A stretch of DNA of 64,000 nucleotides from PNAI01 sp035501735 (GTDB lineage: Bacteria > Pseudomonadota > Alphaproteobacteria > Rhizobiales > Xanthobacteraceae). Below the pieces are notes generated by a model. The model had not been told where the DNA came from. It saw only the letters and a program-made list of their open reading frames with translations, and searched no databases. Of this stretch, positions 59,529 through 64,000 are shown one piece after another; within the stretch, counting starts at the first letter, position 1; each line of letters opens with the position of its first letter. The stretch spans positions 34,757 through 98,756 of the forward strand of contig DATJVR010000027.1 in assembly GCA_035501735.1 (NCBI GenBank), written 5' to 3'. A program made the translations under genes and the position numbers.

Positions 59529-60356
59529 TCAGCGGTTCCGTAACACCTCGGCTTCCGTATAAAACCGCTTTTCCCAGGCCCGGTGGTTGTCCGAACTCTC
59601 GCGAATGAATGGCGTAAATACCGCGAGATTGAGCAACAGCCAGTTCACAAAATTGGCCGGAAACCGCAGCGGTTTCACGAAGTCGACGAACAGCACCACG
59701 CGCAGCTTGTCGCTGTCGTTCCAGGCCTCGTGGTCGTAGGCATCATCGAAAATCAGCGCCTTGCCTTCCGACCAGTGGCAGATTTCGTTGCCCACGCGGA
59801 TTCTCACCTTTTCACGCGGCTCCGGCACGATCAGGCCCATGTGCAGTCGCAGCACGCCATTGTACGGCCCGCGGTGGTGCGGAATGTGCTTGCCCGGCTC
59901 AAGGATGGAGAACATCGCGGTGATCAGACCCGGTATCTTGTTCACGATCCGCCAGGTTTCCGGACACTGCTGGATGTTCCTGTCGGCCCGCATTCCGTAG
60001 CCGCACAGAAAAAAAGTTTTCCAATCGCGATCTTGCGTGATGGTTGCAACGTCGGTGGAGATCTCATGAAAGCCCGGCAACTCATCCTTGCGCGTCAGCA
60101 CCTGATCGAGTTCCACGCGGATCGCGCGCCACTCGCGCTCGACATCCTTCGCCCAGGGGAATACCGCGTTGTCGTACACGGCCGGGTTGCCGACTTTCGA
60201 GAGCTTGAGATTGAGACGCTCGGCAGCGGCGACGATGCCCATGAATATGCGCGTCACCAGGCTCGGACGCAGCATGGGTTTGATTCCGTCCGTGCCGAAT
60301 GTCTGCTTGGCTTCAATCGGCGCGGCGGCCTCGGCTGAGGGATGGGTCGTACTCAT
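59529..60356 (-). CDS. aspartyl/asparaginyl beta-hydroxylase-type dioxygenase (LpxO-like)
   Basis: 275 residues from ATG 60356 (AGGAGA 7 nt upstream). The double-stranded beta-helix has SILEPGKHIPHHRGPYNGVL with a metal-ligand His, FDDAYDHEAWNDSDKLRVVL with a second His and the 2-oxoglutarate Arg. Hydrophobic stretches near residues 36-46 and 240-256 suggest membrane contact. LpxO members hydroxylate the secondary acyl chain of lipid A; others act on proteins. The role is inferred. Confidence 0.85.
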   Translation of the reverse strand: MSTTHPSAEAAAPIEAKQTFGTDGIKPMLRPSLVTRIFMGIVAAAERLNLKLSKVGNPAVYDNAVFPWAKDVEREWRAIRVELDQVLTRKDELPGFHEISTDVATITQDRDWKTFFLCGYGMRADRNIQQCPETWRIVNKIPGLITAMFSILEPGKHIPHHRGPYNGVLRLHMGLIVPEPREKVRIRVGNEICHWSEGKALIFDDAYDHEAWNDSDKLRVVLFVDFVKPLRFPANFVNWLLLNLAVFTPFIRESSDNHRAWEKRFYTEAEVLRNR

Positions 60357-60464
60357 GTGCGATCTCCTACATGGTCACCACGCCAATATAAGCACATTTT
60401 GCCGTCTCTGGCAGCGGCAGTGGAAAAGGGCCGCAGCTTGCAGGCGTAGGTCTTCGATTTGCAT

Positions 60465-62573
60465 TTACGGTGCGGGTATCGATCCGGTCGGCGAAAGATA
60501 CTCGCGCCCGCCCACCACCGATGGCTTCGGACGCCCCGACGGCCGCAAATCCTGCGCCACGTATCGTTCGATGAAAGCGATGAAGTCGGCCGTGCGATTC
60601 ATAACCACATCGCGCTGCCGATCGATGGTGATGAGATGATAACTGTCGTCGAGCACCACACACTGCACCAGTCCGCCCAGTCGCCGTTGCAGCTCAATCG
60701 TGTTCGACAAATCGCTGACATCGTCCTCGCGCGGATGAATGATCAGCGCCGGCGCTTTGATCGACGCGAGCCGCCGCACCACATCGCGGACCAGCCAATG
60801 CGATTCCTGCAATGTGCCAAGGAATGTAAATTGCGGACCGATGGACGCCATGTCTGCCACCACCGCCCGTGTCGCCTCATCCTTGATGCCGTAGGGAAGG
60901 GGATCGGCAAAGCGTAAGCGACGGAGAAAGGGCGCCCGCACGCCGAGCATCAGCAAGAAGCTGTACCAAGGGATCGCCCAGCCGTCGTAGCGCAGCGTCG
61001 GCGCGAACAGGCACAAGCCGTGCACCTTGTTCGGGTGCAGCGCCGCAAGCCGCAGCGCAAGAATACTGCCGACCGACAGACCGCCGACGACGATGACATC
61101 GCATTGTCCGGCAAGCTCATCGAGCGCCTTCTCGGCGCTGCGATACCAATCGGGCCACCCGCTGGCGAGCAGATCGCCCTCGCTTCCGCAATGTCCCGCA
61201 AGTTGAGGGCAGGACACCGTCAGTCCGCGCGCTGCCAGTCCTTCCGCTACGGTGCGCAGCTCGAGCGGAGAACCGCCCACGCCGTGGATCAGCAGAACGC
61301 CGATGCGGCCGCGCGAAGCATTGCCGTGGAACAACAAGCTCGTATCGCCTTGCTGCCGGCCATGTTGCTCCCGCCTGACCCCAAAAGTTGCGATCGCCAG
61401 CAGCTGCCCTACAATCAAAGCAGCGATGGTGAAAGACACCAATTCGACGATATGAACGGGGTCACGCACATAGAGACTGAACAACGGCGGAAAAAGAAAA
61501 TAGGCAGCCGCCAGTCCGCACGCAAAGCTCGTAAAAAATGCGAACTTGCTGCCATACAATATTGCGACGATTGCCGGTGGGATCAGGTATCCAAGAATGA
61601 GGAATTGCCCGCCGAGATAGGGCTCGACCGCAACCAAGATCAGCGTGGTGAGCAGCACTACACCGAACGATACGACGACCGGCGCAAAGAAGCTCAGTTT
61701 GTCGGCCTGGTCTGCGCGCCGATGGGGGACGACGCGGCGAAATCGCTCGGCCAGCCACAATGTCAGCAGCGAAGCAAAGACGTAAAGTCCGATATCGATG
61801 ATTTGGCCACGGGTGGGCGGGCCAAACGAAAAGAAGGGCGGATAAAAGGCCCACCCGACCACGACCGCGCTCAGCACCATTGCGACCAGCGCCGCCTCGA
61901 GGCCGCCAACGAGCGACACCAGAAGCACGGCCGGATAAAAACACGAGAACGGCCGAACATTGTCGTCGATCTGTCCCAGGCTTGACCGAAGCAGCGTGGC
62001 GACCGCAACGCAGAACACGGCGAATGCGTAGGCGGCAAGCGAACTGGACGCGAGCCCCTCGCGCCCCAGCTGTTTCAAGCCGTCAAACCATGAGGCCGCG
62101 GCAACCGCCGCTTCGCCTTCGCGGACTCGGTCAGCTTTCGTGGGCGGGGGCACTATTTGTACATGGCGCCGATCGTTCGTGCCCGCATGGCGCAACCAGT
62201 GAGCAATAACAATTGTGATGAGAGTACCCACGGTGTACACGCCGAAATTGATGGCCCGGCCCGGTCCGAGGACTGGATCGCTGAAATCCAAATAGCCAGA
62301 ATCGAATGTCAGCCAGGCCGCAAGAATACTGAGTACTACGGTGAAAATGCCGACCCGAACTCCGCCGAGCAATGCACCGATGAAAACAGCAGTGAACCCC
62401 AAAATCGACGGCGAAACATCCTTGACCAGATAGGCGAAGGCCAGACGGCCAAGCGTTGCCACGATAACGCAACCGGTCGCGACCAGATAGGCCGCCGGCG
62501 TTCCGGGTCGATTGTTGACGCGCCCCAATCGGCGAAAATCATTGCTCAGCGATGACAGCATGATCGAGGGCAC
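60465..62573 (-). CDS. triple DUF4118 (KdpD-like) membrane protein fused to Est30-like esterase
   Basis: 702 residues from GTG 62573 (ATG 62561 possible, minus 4). Residues about 28-128, 180-283 and 294-395 are three DUF4118-like units of about four helices each, the module known from KdpD sensor kinases; the second holds VRPFSCFYPAVLLVSLVGGL and YPPFFSFGPPTRGQIIDIGL. Residues about 423-675 are a serine hydrolase with IGVLLIHGVGGSPLELRTVA, nucleophile Ser500 in GGLSVGS, Asp617/618 in IIHPREDDVS and His646 in SYHLITIDRQ, close to carboxylesterase Est30. No kinase part exists. A membrane-bound esterase with a sensory or anchoring module is inferred. Confidence 0.85.
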   Translation of the reverse strand: MPSIMLSSLSNDFRRLGRVNNRPGTPAAYLVATGCVIVATLGRLAFAYLVKDVSPSILGFTAVFIGALLGGVRVGIFTVVLSILAAWLTFDSGYLDFSDPVLGPGRAINFGVYTVGTLITIVIAHWLRHAGTNDRRHVQIVPPPTKADRVREGEAAVAAASWFDGLKQLGREGLASSSLAAYAFAVFCVAVATLLRSSLGQIDDNVRPFSCFYPAVLLVSLVGGLEAALVAMVLSAVVVGWAFYPPFFSFGPPTRGQIIDIGLYVFASLLTLWLAERFRRVVPHRRADQADKLSFFAPVVVSFGVVLLTTLILVAVEPYLGGQFLILGYLIPPAIVAILYGSKFAFFTSFACGLAAAYFLFPPLFSLYVRDPVHIVELVSFTIAALIVGQLLAIATFGVRREQHGRQQGDTSLLFHGNASRGRIGVLLIHGVGGSPLELRTVAEGLAARGLTVSCPQLAGHCGSEGDLLASGWPDWYRSAEKALDELAGQCDVIVVGGLSVGSILALRLAALHPNKVHGLCLFAPTLRYDGWAIPWYSFLLMLGVRAPFLRRLRFADPLPYGIKDEATRAVVADMASIGPQFTFLGTLQESHWLVRDVVRRLASIKAPALIIHPREDDVSDLSNTIELQRRLGGLVQCVVLDDSYHLITIDRQRDVVMNRTADFIAFIERYVAQDLRPSGRPKPSVVGGREYLSPTGSIPAP

Positions 62574-62649
62574 CTCGCGACATTGCCGTAAAGATCGAGG
62601 CTATCCGATCAAGAAAATTCTGCCAACCTGCAAGGCTCCCGTAATGAGC

Positions 62650-62683
62650 GACCCGCGACCACCGCTCCGGGCAATCGCGGGTC
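62650..62683 (-). repeat. inverted repeat in the intergenic region
   Basis: GACCCGCGA (62650-62658) and TCGCGGGTC (62675-62683) are exact reverse complements, 16 nt apart. With the next hairpin it lies between the esterase start and the surface-protein stop. It may be part of a terminator or a regulator site. Confidence 0.5.
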
Positions 62684-62696
62684 TAACTGTGAAGAC

Positions 62697-62728
62697 GGTC
62701 TGTCGCCGGTCTAAACCGGCAACAGACC
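62697..62728 (-). terminator. hairpin after the surface-protein gene
   Basis: GGTCTGT (62697-62703), a mismatch and GCCGGT pair with ACCGGC and ACAGACC (62715-62728) around loop CTAA. It lies 7 bp past the stop of the His-rich protein on the minus strand. No long U-run follows, so it may pause or protect the RNA end. Confidence 0.6.
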
Positions 62729-62735
62729 TAAGGCA

Positions 62736-64000
62736 TCAATGGAAGTGGTGATTGTTGTGCTGCGCCGCATGTTCGAGCTGCGCCATCGCAATCGCCGCCT
62801 CGCCAGACCAGCCATGCGAGCCCTGATTGAGGTCATGACTGTTGTTGTTCGAACCGGAATTTTGATGAGAGTCGTGCTCATTGAACACATCCTGTTGCCA
62901 AGGAGCCGACACAAACCAATTACCCATGCCACCTTTGTTGTCCCAACCATTGTGATGGTTGTCATGCCCATCGTGATGATTGTTATGCGACCACCAGTTG
63001 GCGATGTACCAATCATTATGGTGGTGGTGGTGATGATGGTGTTGATGGTGATGGTCGTCGTGATCGTGATCATTGTTATTGTTGTTGTTGTCCACATTCA
63101 CCGTGATATCGACGTTGGCGGTCGAGGTATCGCCGTGGCCGTCGGTGACGGTGTATGAGAACGTGTCGTGGAACGTTCCTGTCTTGATGTCTTTCAAGAA
63201 CGTGATCGTGCTTGGATCGTAGATGTAGCTGCCGTCCGCAAAGAGCGTCAGCGTCGCGCCTGTGTCGAGTGTAATCGGCTGACCGATTTTGTCGGTCATT
63301 CCATTGACCGCGGAGACATGCAACGGATCGTCCGGATCGCCCGCAGTGTCGTTGGCAAGCACACCGTTCGCCGCGGACACGACCAGCGTCGTAGTTCCAT
63401 TACCATTCCCGCCGTTGTTGTCGTGGTCATGGTCGTGTTTATCGCAGTGATCGTGCTTGTGGCCGTGCTTGTTGTTGTTATTGCCATCCACGGTGATCGA
63501 TGCCTTGTCATCCTTGGCATCCACCTCTTCCGGCGGGACATTCACGGTGATGTTGACCGTCGCTTGGTCCGTTCCGCCGTGGCCGTCGCTCACCGTATAG
63601 GTGAAGCTGTCGGTGACTGTGCTGCCGAACGGCTGGTTCTCGATGCCCGTGATGGTGTCCGCATTGTAGGTATAACCTCCATCCGCTTGCATGGTCAGGG
63701 TTGCGCCTGACAAAAGCGTTATCGGAGTGCCCACGTTGCCGGAGCCGCCGTTCACACCCGTGACAGTGAGCGTGTCACCTTCCGGATCCGAGTCATTGGC
63801 CAGCACGCCTGGCCCGGTCACCACCAGCAAGTCATCCTCATTGGTGGAAGCCGTGTCGTCCTGAGCCGTGGGGGCGTCGTTGACGCCGTCGACCGTGACG
63901 GTGACGGTGGCGCTGGCCGAGCCGCCGTGGCCGTCGCCGATCGTGTAGCTGAACGTGTCGGTGGTGGATTCGCCCGCCGCCAAGGCGTTCAGGCTGGCCG
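62736..64000 (-). CDS. tandem-repeat (VCBS/cadherin-like) surface protein, C-terminal part, His-rich
   Basis: The frame runs off the right end of the window; the last 421 or so codons are seen. Repeats of about 100 residues follow the VCBS/tandem-95 plan: GVLANDSDPEGDTLTVTGVN, then FTYTVSDGHGGTDQATVNIT and a similar DTFSYTVTDGHGDTSTANVD unit. A His/Asp/Lys-rich linker (KHGHKHDHCDKHDHDHD) separates two repeats. The C-terminus has an Asn run, a poly-His block (residues DHDDHHHQ then eight His) and a long His/Asn/Gly tail ending EHAAQHNNHHFH. Such proteins are exported adhesins; the His tail suggests metal binding. No classic RTX nonapeptides are seen. Confidence 0.85.
   Translation of the reverse strand, partial: ASLNALAAGESTTDTFSYTIGDGHGGSASATVTVTVDGVNDAPTAQDDTASTNEDDLLVVTGPGVLANDSDPEGDTLTVTGVNGGSGNVGTPITLLSGATLTMQADGGYTYNADTITGIENQPFGSTVTDSFTYTVSDGHGGTDQATVNITVNVPPEEVDAKDDKASITVDGNNNNKHGHKHDHCDKHDHDHDNNGGNGNGTTTLVVSAANGVLANDTAGDPDDPLHVSAVNGMTDKIGQPITLDTGATLTLFADGSYIYDPSTITFLKDIKTGTFHDTFSYTVTDGHGDTSTANVDITVNVDNNNNNNDHDHDDHHHQHHHHHHHHNDWYIANWWSHNNHHDGHDNHHNGWDNKGGMGNWFVSAPWQQDVFNEHDSHQNSGSNNNSHDLNQGSHGWSGEAAIAMAQLEHAAQHNNHHFH

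Overview
The window is GC-rich DNA from an alphaproteobacterium, most likely a Hyphomicrobiales (Rhizobiales) member near the Bradyrhizobiaceae/Xanthobacteraceae. This is inferred from three things. The housekeeping blocks gyrA..coaD-ppi-ppi-queA-tgt and glmU-glmS-DUF502-recG-sdhE-mfd fit that group. A phosphatidylcholine-synthase-like gene is present. There are many orphan Bug/TctC-type binding proteins and a palindromic intergenic element typical of the group. No phage, transposase, integrase, CRISPR or rRNA was seen. One tRNA (Lys, UUU) lies at 22989-23064.

Layout. 1-570: 3' end of gyrA. 571-9722: accessory block separating gyrA from coaD. It holds two Bug-type binding proteins, two NMT1/dihydroxyphthalate-decarboxylase-like proteins without signal peptides, an ankyrin protein, an FAD monooxygenase, and a beta-propeller/cupredoxin gene divergent from an ECF sigma/anti-sigma pair. 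9919-14607: coaD, two cyclophilins, queA and tgt; this Tgt lacks its zinc ligands. 14704-17402: an isoquinoline-oxidoreductase-like molybdenum hydroxylase pair. 17405-22722: small exported or membrane proteins, a Bug protein, a CHRD protein, a zinc-ribbon mini-protein and a soluble globin-like chemoreceptor. 22989-25201: tRNA-Lys, an M20 amidohydrolase and a membrane-anchored coiled-coil protein. 25347-35579: amino-sugar synthesis (glmU, glmS) and repair genes (recG, mfd) with sdhE. 35638-42850: a Bug protein, two HupE/UreJ-like genes, a frameshifted membrane gene, a DsbA/FrnE protein, a degenerate GGDEF protein and a 19-repeat TPR protein. 42872-50056: a degenerate AMP-binding protein with a YejA-like binding protein, an IalB-like protein, a CoA-ester lyase and a UbiH-like monooxygenase. 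50202-54262: DUF2182/DUF1326, a Pcs-like enzyme, quinone oxidoreductase and a CPBP protease. 54300-57490: biotin genes bioF-bioD, divergent from bioA. 57514-64000: TerC, RimO, an AspH/LpxO-type hydroxylase, a three-fold DUF4118 membrane protein fused to an esterase, and the C-terminal part of a His-rich tandem-repeat surface protein.

The most unusual items are the DUF4118x3-esterase fusion, the seven-bladed propeller plus type-1 copper domain beside an ECF sigma/anti-sigma pair, the Tgt without zinc ligands, the globin-like chemoreceptor with Glu in place of the proximal His, and an acyl-CoA-ligase-like protein that has lost its catalytic motifs. Family names rest on motif reading by eye; no database search was run. 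Comparisons with named reference proteins are from memory.
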